Shown here: positions 8,200 to 17,610 of the stretch, in pieces | How positions within the stretch are numbered: position 1 is the stretch's first letter | Layout: each line of letters begins with the position of its first letter | Assembly (NCBI GenBank): GCA_009773765.1 | Contig: WTWZ01000024.1 | Location: forward strand, 92,049-150,533 | From: Prolixibacteraceae bacterium | Lineage (GTDB): Bacteria > Bacteroidota > Bacteroidia > Bacteroidales > Prolixibacteraceae | Reading direction: 5' to 3' | Length of the DNA stretch: 58,485 nt | Position numbers and translations under genes: made by a program | The notes under the pieces: model-generated | Databases searched by the model: none | What the model was told of the DNA's origin: nothing | What the model saw: only the letters and a program-made list of their open reading frames with translations

Positions 8200-9630
8200 T
8201 TAAGGAACTGTTATTCTTCTGATTTTAATATTCAGATAGGCAAATAAAATGCTCATCAGCGGGCTGATAATGTTGAAGAATGCATAGGGAGCATAAGCCC
8301 ATGTTTCAACACCCAAAACCCTCGACTGTGTTGCCCCGCAGGTATTCCAGGGAATCAGCACAGATGTCATAGTCCCGCAATCTTCAAGTGTACGGCTTAA
8401 AAGTTCAGGCGCTAAACCTTTGTCCTGGTATGTTTTACGAAACATTCTTCCGGGAACAACGATAGCCAGATATTGGTCTGATGCGGTTGTGTTAAAAAAC
8501 AGGCATGTCACAACGGTTGAAGCAACAAGACTGCCAGTGCTTTTGGCATATTTTACAATGGGTTGGGTAATTCTCCGGAGTAATCCTGCTGATTCCATAA
8601 TCCCACCAAATACCATTGCCGTAAGTATCAGCCAAATAGTGTCAAGCATCCCGCGCATTCCCGAAGTGCTGAGCAACTTAGTAATTTTCGGATCAGAAGT
8701 GGTGAGCGAGATATTACCAAACATCGACTGCATTACAGAGATATATGATGCTTTGGTATAATTATCAGAAACTCCGGCAATTGTTTTGATTATTTCAGGC
8801 TGAAAAATAATACCGAAAATTGCACCCAGCAGGGTTCCTGCAAACAATGCCGGTATCGGGGGCACTTTCAGCAGTATAATGGTAAAAAGTATTAAAGGCA
8901 CCAGAAATAAAAGCGGATTGATGTTAAATGTTCCTTCGATGGCGCTTTGCACAAATTCAACATTTACAACTGCACCTGCAAAATTGTATTTTAACCCGAT
9001 AATCAGAAAAATAAGGAGCGTTAACGAAAACGAGGGTACGGTTGTATATACCATATATCGGATGTGGGTAAACAAATCGGTTCCGGCCATTGCCGGCGCC
9101 AGGTTGGTGGTGTCGCTCAGCGGACTCATTTTGTCGCCAAAATACGCGCCGCTGATAATTGCTCCGGCCACAACCGCCTCATTCATTCCCAGCGCTTTCC
9201 CAATGCCAAGCAGCGCAACTCCAATGGTTGCAACAGTTGACCACGAGCTGCCTGTTGCCATACTTACAATTGAACCCACAACCACTGCGGTCAACAGAAA
9301 TAATCTGGGATTCATTATATCCAGCCCGTAATATATCATGGCCGGCACAACACCGCTAATCATCCATGTACCAGCCAGCGAACCAATCAGTAACAGAATT
9401 AAAATTGAAGGCATTGCCGAACCGATGGTGGAAACTACTTTCGCCCGCACTACCTCCCAGTGATATCCCAACCGTGTGGCAATAATTCCGGCAACTGCTG
9501 CAGCAAATATCAATGCCATTTGGTTTGAACCCGATAAAGTATCTTCAAACAAAAATACATTCAGGGTCAGTAATAAAATCAGGATCAGAATTGGTAACAG
9601 CGCTTCAATCAACCTTGCTTCTCGTTTCAT
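8200..9630 (-). CDS. nhaC: Na+/H+ antiporter NhaC family
   Basis: The 476-residue protein is almost entirely membrane helices (about eleven), consistent with an inner-membrane antiporter. The NhaC-type motif SGAYFGDKMSPLSDTTNLAPAMAG is present near residue 162, preceded by TGSSWSTVATIGVALLGIG. The second half has FFNTTASDQYLAIVVPGRMF and IPWNTCGATQSRVLGV, also shared by NhaC relatives. Family members exchange cytoplasmic Na+ for external H+; some relatives instead exchange organic acids (for example malate/lactate), which the sequence cannot exclude. It converges on the outer-membrane barrel gene with only 22 bases between stops. Confidence 0.88.
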   Translation of the reverse strand: MKREARLIEALLPILILILLLTLNVFLFEDTLSGSNQMALIFAAAVAGIIATRLGYHWEVVRAKVVSTIGSAMPSILILLLIGSLAGTWMISGVVPAMIYYGLDIMNPRLFLLTAVVVGSIVSMATGSSWSTVATIGVALLGIGKALGMNEAVVAGAIISGAYFGDKMSPLSDTTNLAPAMAGTDLFTHIRYMVYTTVPSFSLTLLIFLIIGLKYNFAGAVVNVEFVQSAIEGTFNINPLLFLVPLILFTIILLKVPPIPALFAGTLLGAIFGIIFQPEIIKTIAGVSDNYTKASYISVMQSMFGNISLTTSDPKITKLLSTSGMRGMLDTIWLILTAMVFGGIMESAGLLRRITQPIVKYAKSTGSLVASTVVTCLFFNTTASDQYLAIVVPGRMFRKTYQDKGLAPELLSRTLEDCGTMTSVLIPWNTCGATQSRVLGVETWAYAPYAFFNIISPLMSILFAYLNIKIRRITVP

Positions 9631-9766
9631 CAGGATAAATATTCAGTTACGGCAAAATTGAAAGCAAACTAACATTTTTAAATTGATTTTATTATACGAC
9701 AGAAATTAATTAATTGAAAATAGTACAATTTAATTTTCGGAAAGAATTGATAATTTATTGTTTATA

Positions 9767-9774
9767 TCTTCGTT
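9767..9774 (+). promoter_or_regulatory. Weak -7-like box for repeat-protein gene
   Basis: TATCTTCG differs from TAnnTTTG at one position. TTG at 9747-9749 lies about 17 bases upstream. The AT-rich context and the location 24 bases before an ATG fit a promoter, but the match is imperfect. Confidence 0.3.
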
Positions 9775-9797
9775 TCTATAAAACATAAATGGTATTT

Positions 9798-12700
9798 ATG
9801 AAGTTTTTTTATCTGAAATTTGTTTTTACTGGCTTTTTACTGGCCTTGTTCTCTCTGCAGTCAGTGTCGCAACGCAGCAATGGAATAGCCATTGAAGGGA
9901 AAATCTCAGTTCAGCAGGGGATTGTTGAAGGCGCTTATATACAAATGTTTATGGATGGCCGCCGAATGGATAACTATGGTTTTGGCCCCGATGGACGGTA
10001 CAAAGTGGAACTAAACTACAACCATAAATTCGATCTTATTTTTACGGCGAATGAAAACTTCTCCCAGAAAATTGTAGTCGATGCCACGGTTCCAAAGGAA
10101 GTTTTGCAAAGCGACCCTCGTTTTCCACCTTTCCCTTTGGATATCAATTTATTTACGGAAATTCCCGGAATCGACAAATCGTTTACAAACAATACAATCC
10201 TCAAAATATACTACAATCAAAATGTTGACAATTTTGTTTCGGAACTCTATTATAACGATGCTCAAATTGCCAAACTTATTGAGCAGGCAAAATTGCAGGG
10301 TCAGCAAATTGGAAAGGAATCAGATTTTTTATCGAAATTGACCCGTGCTGAACTGGCTGAAATGAGGAAGGAATACAACTCACTGCTTTCTCAGGCCGAT
10401 AGGCAATACAGCGGCGAGCAGTTTCTGGCAGCCCTTGACGGTTATAAAGCAGCAGGTAAAATTTTCCCAAATGAGCAATTCCCCAAAGACAGGATTGCTG
10501 AAATAAACGATTTGCTTGGATTAATGATGGTTGCCGCCGAATTGGATAAAGCACTGGCCGAAAGGTTCGACCTTTTAATTAAAGAGGCCGGCCAGTTAAT
10601 GATGCATAAAAATTATACCGATGCCCGAAACTCATACAACAGGGCGCTTTCAATAAAACCAAACGATAACTTCGCAAATCAGCAGGTTAACCTGATAAAC
10701 GACTTGCTTAAAAAGCAAATGGCTGACGAACAGTACATCATCATCATCGCCCAAGCCGATAATTCCTTTAAGCAACTGCTTTATAATGAGGCATCAAAAA
10801 GTTACCAGGAAGCACTTACTGTTAAACCGGATGAATCGTACCCTAAAACCAAATTGCAGGAAATAAAAGAAATTTTAGCCAGCGAAGCCAAAAACGCTGA
10901 AAAAATGGAAAGCTACACTCAGGCTATGCAACAGGGTGAAATTATGTTTCAAAAACAATTCTATGAAAAATCGCTTGCCTCGTATGAAAATGCGCTGTCC
11001 CTAAAACCAGGCGATGAAATTGCCGCACGGAAAATTGAAGAGATAAAGGGAATAATGGACAGACTTGCAGATAAACTGATGTATGACAAACTGATTGATT
11101 CGGCAGATAAATCTTATAAAAAAGGCCTTCTGAACGAAGCGCTACCCGATTATGTTGCAGCCGCTGCAATAATACCCGATGACAAATATGCAACCCAGCG
11201 GATTGAAGAAATAAACCAGAAATTACAACTGGCAGGAAATTTCACTGATTTGATTGCAAAAGCTGATAATGAATTTAATACAAAAAATTACAGCGAGGCA
11301 AAATCACTTTATCAGGAAGCATTAAAAATTCGGGCCACGGACAAATATTCGCTCGACCGCGTGAGGGAAATTGACGTTTTACTTGCTGTATTGGGTGTTG
11401 AGGAAAAATACAATGCTTCAATAGCACAGGCAGATGAGTTATTTAATGCCGGCGATTATGAAAATGCCAAAGGAGAATACAACGAGGCTGCCACGATAAA
11501 ACCTAAGGAAAAATATCCAAAAGACAGGATTTTAGAGATAAACACTATTTTAAGCCAGATTGCCAAAACAAACCAGACATACCTGCAAACAATTGCAAAA
11601 GCCGATGGATTAATGATTCAGAAATCTTATGAAAAAGCGAAAGAAGCTTTTGCAGAAGCAAGCCGTATAAAACCGGAAGAGGCTTATCCTGCAGAAATGA
11701 TTATAAAAGTTGACGTATTAATTAGTGAACAAAGCCGTTTCGCTGCCGAAGCTGAGGCCGAACGCATCCGACTTGCACAGGAAGCTGCCGCCGCTGAAAC
11801 AGAAAGATTGGCTGCAATCCAGGCAGAAAAGGACAAAAACTACAGCGAAGCAATTACAAAAGCCGATAATCTTGAAAACGCCCGAAACGAATACCGAACC
11901 GCACAAGCAGTAAAACCCGGAGAAATTTACCCGCAGCAACGGATAACTGAAATCGGAACTTTGCTGGCACAACTTTCAGCAGCGCAAAAGGCGTATGAAA
12001 CAGCTATTGCCAAAGCCGACAAAGAATTTAAGGCAGAGAAATTTGACGCCGCAAAATTGGCTTATACTGAAGCCCAAAAAGCCAAGCCCGAAGAATCCTA
12101 TCCCGGCGAACAGATAGCCAAAATCGATTCAACGGTGGAAACCCGTGTACGCCTTGCTGCCGAAGCCGAAGCCGAACGCATCCGCCTGGCACAGGAAGCT
12201 GCCGCCGCTGAAACAGAAAGATTGGCTGCAATCCAGGCAGAAAAGGACAAAAACTACAGCGAAGCAATTACAAAAGCCGATAATCTTTTCAATGAAAAAC
12301 AGTACGAAAACGCCCGCAACGAATACCGCGCGGCACAAACCGTAAAACCCGGAGAAACCTACCCACAGCAACGGATAACTGAAATTGAAAAAAAACTTGC
12401 TGCATTGGCTCAGGCAAAGAAAGAACAGGAATTGCTTGAAAGGAATTATGCAAATGCAATTCAACAAGCCGACCGGTTTTTTTCAGGTAAAACCTATAAC
12501 CAATCGAAAGGCAAATACAATGAAGCGCTGACTTTGAAACCCGAAGAATCGTATCCGAAAGAGCGGATTGCAGAAATTGACAGGATTCTTGAACAGCAGG
12601 CTATTGATGAAAGATACCGGGTAATAATTGTCGCAGCCGACGGATTTTTCAAAACTGAAAGTTATTTGCAGGCAAAATCTGAATACGAAAAGGCATTAAC

Positions 12701-13400
12701 AGAAAAAACTGAAGAACAATATCCCAAAAATCAGATCGCCAAAATCGACGATATTCTTCAAAAAGGGCAACAACGTATTCTGTCCGAAAAGATAGCGGCT
12801 GAAGATCTTCAGCGCCGGACCGACGAAATTACAAAGTTAAACCGCGAAATTGAAGCCCGCGGGGTGGCAAGCGATGCCGAGCTTAAAAGTATTTACGACC
12901 AGTATATTCGTCAGGCCGACGAATCGTTCGGCTCAAAAATGTATGTTGTTTCGAGGGGTTGGTACTATAAAGCCTGGGATGTTAAACCCGATGAAAATTA
13001 TCCGAAACAACGCATTGACGAAATTAACCGGTTGCTGAACAGTTTGTTGACGAGCCAACGCGACAGGGATTATCAAAGGTTTGTTGATTTGGCCGATTCC
13101 ACATTCCGCGATAACCAGTACGCCGTAGCCCGCGGATGGTATAACAGGGCGCTGGGAATGAAGGCAAATGAGCAATATCCGAAAGATCAAATCAAAGAAA
13201 TCGAAATTAAAATTGCCGAACGAATGGCCGGTCAGTCGGGCCAGCTATTTGAAGCCGATATGCAAAAAGCCGCTGCAGCTTTCGAAGCAAATAATTACAA
13301 CGTTGCCCGCTTCTGGTATAAAATGGCGCTGGAATTGCGGCCCGATGATGTGGACGCGAAAAACCGGTTGAAGGAAATTGATGAAGCGTTGCGAAAGTAG
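9798..13400 (+). CDS. Secreted giant TPR-like repeat protein
   Basis: About 1,200 residues with a Sec signal peptide (KFFYLKFVFTGFLLALFSLQSVSQ). Residues about 25-180 form a small beta-rich N-terminal domain, seemingly a carboxypeptidase-regulatory-like fold. The rest is about sixteen copies of a repeat of around 50-60 residues with the pattern IxxADxxFxxxxYxxAKxxYxxAxxxKPxExYPxxRIxEIxxxL, a TPR-like helical hairpin plus a third helix. Two Ala/Glu-rich coiled-coil linkers (AEAEAERIRLAQEAAAAET) interrupt the array near residues 650 and 790. Such proteins usually scaffold envelope complexes; Bacteroidota gliding and T9SS machines contain related repeat proteins, but I cannot assign it. Either ATG at 9789 or 9798 is possible; the latter gives the more compact signal peptide. 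Confidence 0.85.
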   Translation: MKFFYLKFVFTGFLLALFSLQSVSQRSNGIAIEGKISVQQGIVEGAYIQMFMDGRRMDNYGFGPDGRYKVELNYNHKFDLIFTANENFSQKIVVDATVPKEVLQSDPRFPPFPLDINLFTEIPGIDKSFTNNTILKIYYNQNVDNFVSELYYNDAQIAKLIEQAKLQGQQIGKESDFLSKLTRAELAEMRKEYNSLLSQADRQYSGEQFLAALDGYKAAGKIFPNEQFPKDRIAEINDLLGLMMVAAELDKALAERFDLLIKEAGQLMMHKNYTDARNSYNRALSIKPNDNFANQQVNLINDLLKKQMADEQYIIIIAQADNSFKQLLYNEASKSYQEALTVKPDESYPKTKLQEIKEILASEAKNAEKMESYTQAMQQGEIMFQKQFYEKSLASYENALSLKPGDEIAARKIEEIKGIMDRLADKLMYDKLIDSADKSYKKGLLNEALPDYVAAAAIIPDDKYATQRIEEINQKLQLAGNFTDLIAKADNEFNTKNYSEAKSLYQEALKIRATDKYSLDRVREIDVLLAVLGVEEKYNASIAQADELFNAGDYENAKGEYNEAATIKPKEKYPKDRILEINTILSQIAKTNQTYLQTIAKADGLMIQKSYEKAKEAFAEASRIKPEEAYPAEMIIKVDVLISEQSRFAAEAEAERIRLAQEAAAAETERLAAIQAEKDKNYSEAITKADNLENARNEYRTAQAVKPGEIYPQQRITEIGTLLAQLSAAQKAYETAIAKADKEFKAEKFDAAKLAYTEAQKAKPEESYPGEQIAKIDSTVETRVRLAAEAEAERIRLAQEAAAAETERLAAIQAEKDKNYSEAITKADNLFNEKQYENARNEYRAAQTVKPGETYPQQRITEIEKKLAALAQAKKEQELLERNYANAIQQADRFFSGKTYNQSKGKYNEALTLKPEESYPKERIAEIDRILEQQAIDERYRVIIVAADGFFKTESYLQAKSEYEKALTEKTEEQYPKNQIAKIDDILQKGQQRILSEKIAAEDLQRRTDEITKLNREIEARGVASDAELKSIYDQYIRQADESFGSKMYVVSRGWYYKAWDVKPDENYPKQRIDEINRLLNSLLTSQRDRDYQRFVDLADSTFRDNQYAVARGWYNRALGMKANEQYPKDQIKEIEIKIAERMAGQSGQLFEADMQKAAAAFEANNYNVARFWYKMALELRPDDVDAKNRLKEIDEALRK
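11742..11873 (+). repeat. Internal DNA repeat, first copy
   Basis: This 132-bp block recurs at 12156-12287. The last 99 bp (11775-11873) appear identical to 12189-12287; the first 33 differ at a few positions. It encodes the coiled-coil linker plus the start of a repeat unit. Just after this copy, six codons (FNEKQY) present after the second copy are missing, so the repeat unit here is shortened in frame by 18 bp. Confidence 0.8.
12156..12287 (+). repeat. Internal DNA repeat, second copy
   Basis: Partner of the block at 11742-11873. This copy is followed by the full-length repeat unit including FNEKQYENARNEY. Near-identity at DNA level, including synonymous positions, points to a recent internal duplication or gene conversion. 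Confidence 0.8.
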
Positions 13401-13460
13401 CAGGTTCAGTAAGTCGTCTCTGTTTTCCCTCTGTTTTGTTAATCTGATTAAAACTTTAAG

Positions 13461-14417
13461 TTACCCATAAGTAAAAGCTTCCCTTATCATTTCCAGGCTT
13501 TGTGGAATGGCTTCCATAGGGTCGGCTTTTCCTTCAAATTCAACAGAAACGTAACCTTTGTAATTTACATTTCTGAAAATTTCGGCAACCCGGTTATAAT
13601 CAATATCGAGGGTGTACCATTTGCCGCCTCCAAAATAGGTTTTGGCCTGAACCAGAAAGGTTTTCGGGGCCAGCATTTTCAGTTGTTCATACTGGTTTTC
13701 CAAAAAATTACCGGTGTCGGCGGTAATCTGTAACCACGGCGAATCAACGGCATCAACAATGCGTATTACACCTTCTGCGGTGCGTCCCAGTCCCCAGTGG
13801 TTTTCGAGCCCCAAAACAACGCCGCATTTTTCTGCTGTGGGCAGACATTGTTCAATGGCGTCAATTACCCAATTAAAACCTTCATCATCGGTGTAGCCTT
13901 CCAAAATGGGTTCAATACCTTTGTTTGCCATCAAATCATCGAACGATTTAGTGGTTCCCCAGCGGCCTGTGTTTAGCCGCATGGTTGGAATACCCAGTTT
14001 GTAAGCTACTTCAATCTGGTTAATGGTTTTTTTGATTTCCGCATCCCGTTTCTCCTTTTCGGGGAAAACAAAACCCTGGTGAGTGGAAAAACCCATAATG
14101 TCGAGACCGGCATGAAAAGCCTGTCGTTTCAGTTTTTGCAGGTAACTGTTTTCTTCCGACTGCATTTGAACAAGTAAAAATTCGATGCCGTCGAAACCCA
14201 TTGCTGCCGCTTTTTCAATACAATCTTCAATGGGCGAGTTTTCTTTTGGCCCGTTAAATTGCCAGAACGAATAGGTTGAAACGCCAATTCTGTTTCGCAG
14301 GGTAACTTTTTTAGCGGGTTGATTTTCTGTTTTGGGCGCTGCACACGAAAATGCCAGGCTGCTGCCGGCAACAGCAAGCGCCGATTTTTGAAGAAAGGAG
14401 CGACGGGATGGATTCAT
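13461..14417 (-). CDS. Tat-exported sugar phosphate isomerase/epimerase-like protein
   Basis: The 318-residue protein is a xylose-isomerase-like TIM barrel (AP endonuclease family 2 fold). It opens with a twin-arginine signal, PSRRSFLQKSALAVAGSSLAFSCA, whose end also resembles a lipobox, so it is probably exported folded and possibly lipidated. Barrel segments are visible: YSFWQFNG, GFDGIEFLLVQ, LNTGRWG, VVLGLENHWGLGRT (Glu in a metal site), LQITADTGNF (Asp) and VQAKTYF, and YKGYVSVEFEGK with a closing Glu. These match sugar isomerases or 3-ketoglycoside-processing enzymes of Bacteroidota, and the substrate is not predictable. It sits alone between the repeat protein and a hypothetical gene. 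Confidence 0.85.
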   Translation of the reverse strand: MNPSRRSFLQKSALAVAGSSLAFSCAAPKTENQPAKKVTLRNRIGVSTYSFWQFNGPKENSPIEDCIEKAAAMGFDGIEFLLVQMQSEENSYLQKLKRQAFHAGLDIMGFSTHQGFVFPEKEKRDAEIKKTINQIEVAYKLGIPTMRLNTGRWGTTKSFDDLMANKGIEPILEGYTDDEGFNWVIDAIEQCLPTAEKCGVVLGLENHWGLGRTAEGVIRIVDAVDSPWLQITADTGNFLENQYEQLKMLAPKTFLVQAKTYFGGGKWYTLDIDYNRVAEIFRNVNYKGYVSVEFEGKADPMEAIPQSLEMIREAFTYG

Positions 14418-14447
14418 TATGTTTATTTTTTAAGATGAATATGGTCC

Positions 14448-14455
14448 CAAAAATA
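14448..14455 (-). promoter_or_regulatory. -7 promoter box for Tat-exported isomerase
   Basis: On the minus strand the sequence is TATTTTTG, an exact TAnnTTTG match, 30 bases before the ATG at 14417. No clear -33 element. Confidence 0.45.
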
Positions 14456-14533
14456 CAAACTTTTAGAACTAAAAGATAAACAGCAATTTTTTAACTTTGA
14501 CTGCAAATCCCAAATATTTAATTTTTATTCGCA

Positions 14534-14590
14534 CACAACCTGCAGGTTGTGATTTCCTGCCCGACTTTCGGTCAGGCGGGGATGCAAAAA
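14534..14590. repeat. Perfect palindrome plus adjacent hairpin
   Basis: CACAACCTGCAGGTTGTG (14534-14551) is a perfect 18-bp palindrome. Immediately after it, CCTGCCCGACTTTCGGTCAGG (about 14557-14577, written here in part as CCCGACTTTCGG) can fold into a second hairpin. The segment lies downstream of nothing but the two minus-strand genes' intergenic gap. It may be a repeat-family element; function unknown. Confidence 0.5.
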
Positions 14591-14647
14591 GGAAATGATA
14601 TACAACGAATTGCGGACTCCAAACTCTGAACTCCAAACCCGAAACCG

Positions 14648-15349
14648 TTACATTGCCATCTCGAATCTCTTTTGGATAGACTTTAAAAGGTTAATATCCA
14701 GTTGTCCTGAGTAAATCCGGATGAAATCGGTGATGTTGGAATCGAGAAACATGGCGGCCCTTGCAGAATCAAACATTGCAAAACTGGTATTGTTCCTGAT
14801 GTCGGTGATGACTTCAAGATATTTATCATTTTTAATTAACTTCGGAAGTGCAATGTAGGCAGTTTTTTCCTGCTGGTGGTCTATGTAGATGTTCTCGTCT
14901 ATTTTTTCAAGGCTGAAACATTTGTTGGTTCTGATAATTGCAGTATTTCCGATGTGAACTTTTTTAGCAAAACGTACACCCTGTTCAAAAAAACATTCCT
15001 GAAGCTGATGAATCATTTTGTAATCCGGGAAATTCTTTATTCTGATTGCCGGATATTGCCCGTCTTTAAATTCAAGAACAGAAGCAGCCACATTTAAAAC
15101 CTGCCTGCAACTTAAATCAATGAGTTGGCCATATCTTAAAGCCTCTTCGAGGGTGTAATAATGCTCTGTAAACAGGTATAATGAATTTGGTTTAGTTGGC
15201 ATATTGAACGGTGCAACCCCGTAGTAATTTGAGTAGGGCAGGTTAGCTTCTGCAACACAGGTGTGTTCCATGATGTTTGTTGTAATCGGAACAATTGATT
15301 CTTCTTTAATAATTGCCCCGGTTGCCTGGATGAGATTTTTTGTTTTCAT
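14648..15349 (-). CDS. Conserved hypothetical protein
   Basis: A 233-residue cytoplasmic-looking protein with no signal peptide or membrane helix. The ATG at 15349 (MKTKNLIQATGAII) is preferred to an in-frame ATG nine codons upstream because the extra residues look non-coding. Features include a Tyr-rich stretch PYSNYYGVAPFN, an acidic patch ENIYIDHQQEKTAYIAL, and a C-terminal DLRNNTSFAMFDSARAAMFL-like segment ending in a helix IRIYSGQLDINLLKSIQKRFEMAM. I do not recognise a family. No neighbouring gene on the same strand within 200 bases suggests its job. Confidence 0.65.
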   Translation of the reverse strand: MKTKNLIQATGAIIKEESIVPITTNIMEHTCVAEANLPYSNYYGVAPFNMPTKPNSLYLFTEHYYTLEEALRYGQLIDLSCRQVLNVAASVLEFKDGQYPAIRIKNFPDYKMIHQLQECFFEQGVRFAKKVHIGNTAIIRTNKCFSLEKIDENIYIDHQQEKTAYIALPKLIKNDKYLEVITDIRNNTSFAMFDSARAAMFLDSNITDFIRIYSGQLDINLLKSIQKRFEMAM

Positions 15350-15602
15350 ATCTGATTTTATTAGTAGTACGGCCAATATGTAAAATTCAGTTTTTAATGT
15401 TTATACTGCAGATTATCATAATGGTTACTATTCATTCCAAATTATTTTTGCACCTTAATTGTTTCCTTAAACAACGAAAAATTATAATGAAAAATTAATT
15501 TATAACTAAAATTAGTTTGGATAAAGGTGGGTTTTATTACGAAATGTTTAATATTACGACTGTAAACCAACAGTTAATAAATCATAGTTAAAGCTGTTTA
15601 AA

Positions 15603-17267
15603 ATGAAGAAACAATTTGCGTTTTTAGCCCTGCTTTTAGCGGGATTTACTGTTTTTGCACAAACAGAGATTGAAAAAGGATTAAATGCAATTTCCACCGA
15701 AGCGGTAAAAGGCCAGCTCGGATTTTTGGCATCCGACTGGACGGAAGGCCGTGCAGTTGGCACTAAGGGAGAGTACATTGCGGCAGATTACATCGCTTCG
15801 ATGTTTCAGGTCTTTGGTATCCAGCCCTTTGGCGACGTGGTGTCAACAGCTCCGGCACGGCGCGAATGGATGGCCGGAATCCGTCCCCAAAGCGGTAAAA
15901 GTTACTTTCAGAATTTCAGCCTGATACAGTATGAACCCGGTGAAGAGCAGAATTTTTCTGTAATTTCAACTTCGGAAAACAGCGAAAAATCGGTGGATTT
16001 TGGCCACAAAACCGATTTTAACGTGCGAACCGGTACAGTTGGGCTTTCGGCAAAAGCCCCTGTTGTTTTTGCGGGCTATGGTTTTCAGAATAAGGAAAAA
16101 GGATACGACGACCTGAAAAACATCAGTCTGGCGGGTAAAATTGCGGTGGTACTTACCGGATTTCCCGGGCATCAGGACACAGCTTCGTCGGCCTATAAAA
16201 AGTTCGCACCGGGCGACAGGCGTGCCATGCTTAACCTGGAACGGGATAAAACAACAAATCTTGAAAAAGCAGGCGCAATTGCAATCATTCAGGTTAATCT
16301 TGCTGCCGACCCAATGCTTTCATTTGCCCAAAACCAGATTTACCCCGTAAAAGGCGCACACTACGAAGCCGATAAACCATTACGCACATATTACGACATA
16401 CCGGTGTCGATGCCAGCCGATACGCTTACCGGTAATATCCCGGCTTTTACTGTAACCTCGCGTCTGGCCAACGAAATTATCAAAGGTACCGGTATCAGTT
16501 TTGCTGAATTTGAAAAAACGGCGGCCGGGAAAATGGCCCCTGCTTCGCGCGAACTGTCCGGTAAAATGGTTTCATTCCGCACAACGGTAAAATCGGAAGT
16601 GATTAAAGCCCGCAACGTTATTGGTTATATTGAAGGTGAAAAGAAGGACGAGTTTATTGTTGTTGGCGGACATTACGACCACCTCGGGAAATGGGACGGT
16701 TACATCTGGAACGGCGCCGACGATAACGGCTCTGGAACTGTGGGCGTGATGACCATTGCAAAAGCTTTTTCCGCAACTGGCAAAAAGCCCGAAAAATCGG
16801 TAATTTTTGCCGCGTGGACAGGTGAGGAAAAAGGTTTGTTTGGCTCAAAATATTTTGTTCAGGAAGCCTTGAAGAAAAAGATGAATATTGCAATCTACCT
16901 GAATTACGATATGATTGCCCGCGATACCGAAAGCGACAAAGCCAAAAATAAAGCCGACATGAGCTACACAAAAGCATACCCGGGTATTGAAGTGATAACA
17001 AAGAAAAATATTGCCAGTTACAACATTAACCTTGATATGTCATACAGGGGCGCCGAACGCGCCAGTGGCGGCAGCGACCACGCGCCTTTTGCCCAGCAGG
17101 GAATACCGTACTTCTATTTTATGGCGGCCATGCACCCCGACTACCACCAGCCATCTGACGAACTCAGCAAAATCAACTGGGAGAAAATGACCAACATCAT
17201 CCGTATCGGCTTCCTGAACACATGGGAGTTTGCCAACAGCAACCAGTACCTGCTGAAAACACCTTGA
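15603..17267 (+). CDS. Secreted M28 family zinc aminopeptidase
   Basis: The 554-residue protein has a Sec signal peptide (KKQFAFLALLLAGFTVFAQ). A protease-associated (PA) domain occupies about residues 140-290 (KAPVVFAGYGFQNKEKGYDD, AGAIAIIQVN). The M28 catalytic domain follows with the zinc-site motifs GGHYDHLGKWDG (about 355), NGADDNGSGTVGV (about 369), the catalytic pair GEEKGLFGS (about 407), an Asp in NYDMIARDT (about 438) and the terminal His in GGSDHAPF (about 488). All ligands expected of a di-zinc aminopeptidase are present. Members release N-terminal amino acids from peptides in the periplasm or outside the cell. It is monocistronic and closed by a terminator. Confidence 0.92.
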   Translation: MKKQFAFLALLLAGFTVFAQTEIEKGLNAISTEAVKGQLGFLASDWTEGRAVGTKGEYIAADYIASMFQVFGIQPFGDVVSTAPARREWMAGIRPQSGKSYFQNFSLIQYEPGEEQNFSVISTSENSEKSVDFGHKTDFNVRTGTVGLSAKAPVVFAGYGFQNKEKGYDDLKNISLAGKIAVVLTGFPGHQDTASSAYKKFAPGDRRAMLNLERDKTTNLEKAGAIAIIQVNLAADPMLSFAQNQIYPVKGAHYEADKPLRTYYDIPVSMPADTLTGNIPAFTVTSRLANEIIKGTGISFAEFEKTAAGKMAPASRELSGKMVSFRTTVKSEVIKARNVIGYIEGEKKDEFIVVGGHYDHLGKWDGYIWNGADDNGSGTVGVMTIAKAFSATGKKPEKSVIFAAWTGEEKGLFGSKYFVQEALKKKMNIAIYLNYDMIARDTESDKAKNKADMSYTKAYPGIEVITKKNIASYNINLDMSYRGAERASGGSDHAPFAQQGIPYFYFMAAMHPDYHQPSDELSKINWEKMTNIIRIGFLNTWEFANSNQYLLKTP

Positions 17268-17298
17268 TATTTGAACAAAACCACGGCTTTAAGCCTGC

Positions 17299-17346
17299 AA
17301 AACCCGGGAACAGATTTAAAAACTGCTTCCGGGTTTTGTTTTTTTT
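17299..17346 (+). terminator. Intrinsic terminator after M28 peptidase
   Basis: AAAACCCGGGAACAG (from 17299) pairs with CTGCTTCCGGGTTTT (to 17337) with a single-base bulge and an A-rich loop, followed by GTTTTTTTT. It lies about 30 bases after the peptidase stop. Confidence 0.75.
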
Positions 17347-17384
17347 AATAGAGAAGCGTACAACTAAACTAAAAAACACATATT

Positions 17385-17529
17385 ATGAGCTTATTTGATT
17401 TTTTGAAGAAAAAAGAATTTGAAGAGATACAACAGCTCAAATCACAACTTGAGCTCTGATTATCAGACTGCCCTTGAAATATATACGAAACTTCGAAAGG
17501 AAATTAGTTTATTCAAGTTGGAACTTTAA
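17385..17529 (+). pseudogene. Coiled-coil gene start, truncated (DUF4041-like)
   Basis: The ATG at 17385 opens a 24-codon frame MSLFDFLKKKEFEEIQQLKS that stops at 17457, much like the N-terminus of phage-type DUF4041/GIY-YIG coiled-coil proteins. A second short frame (17461-17529: YQTALEIYTKLRKEISLFKLEL) continues the coiled-coil pattern in a different phase. The rest of such a gene is missing. The family call is a recollection of the N-terminal signature and is uncertain. Confidence 0.35.
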
Positions 17530-17610
17530 ACATATTGTAAACCTTGACAGAATAAAAGGCTACAATTCCGTTAACCTTAGACTTGGTTACACAATGATTG
17601 AAATTAGAAG

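Noticed and set aside
11725-11913. Shadow open frames on both strands across the repeat protein
   Set aside because: They arise from the biased, repetitive coding sequence of the large plus-strand gene and have no family resemblance.
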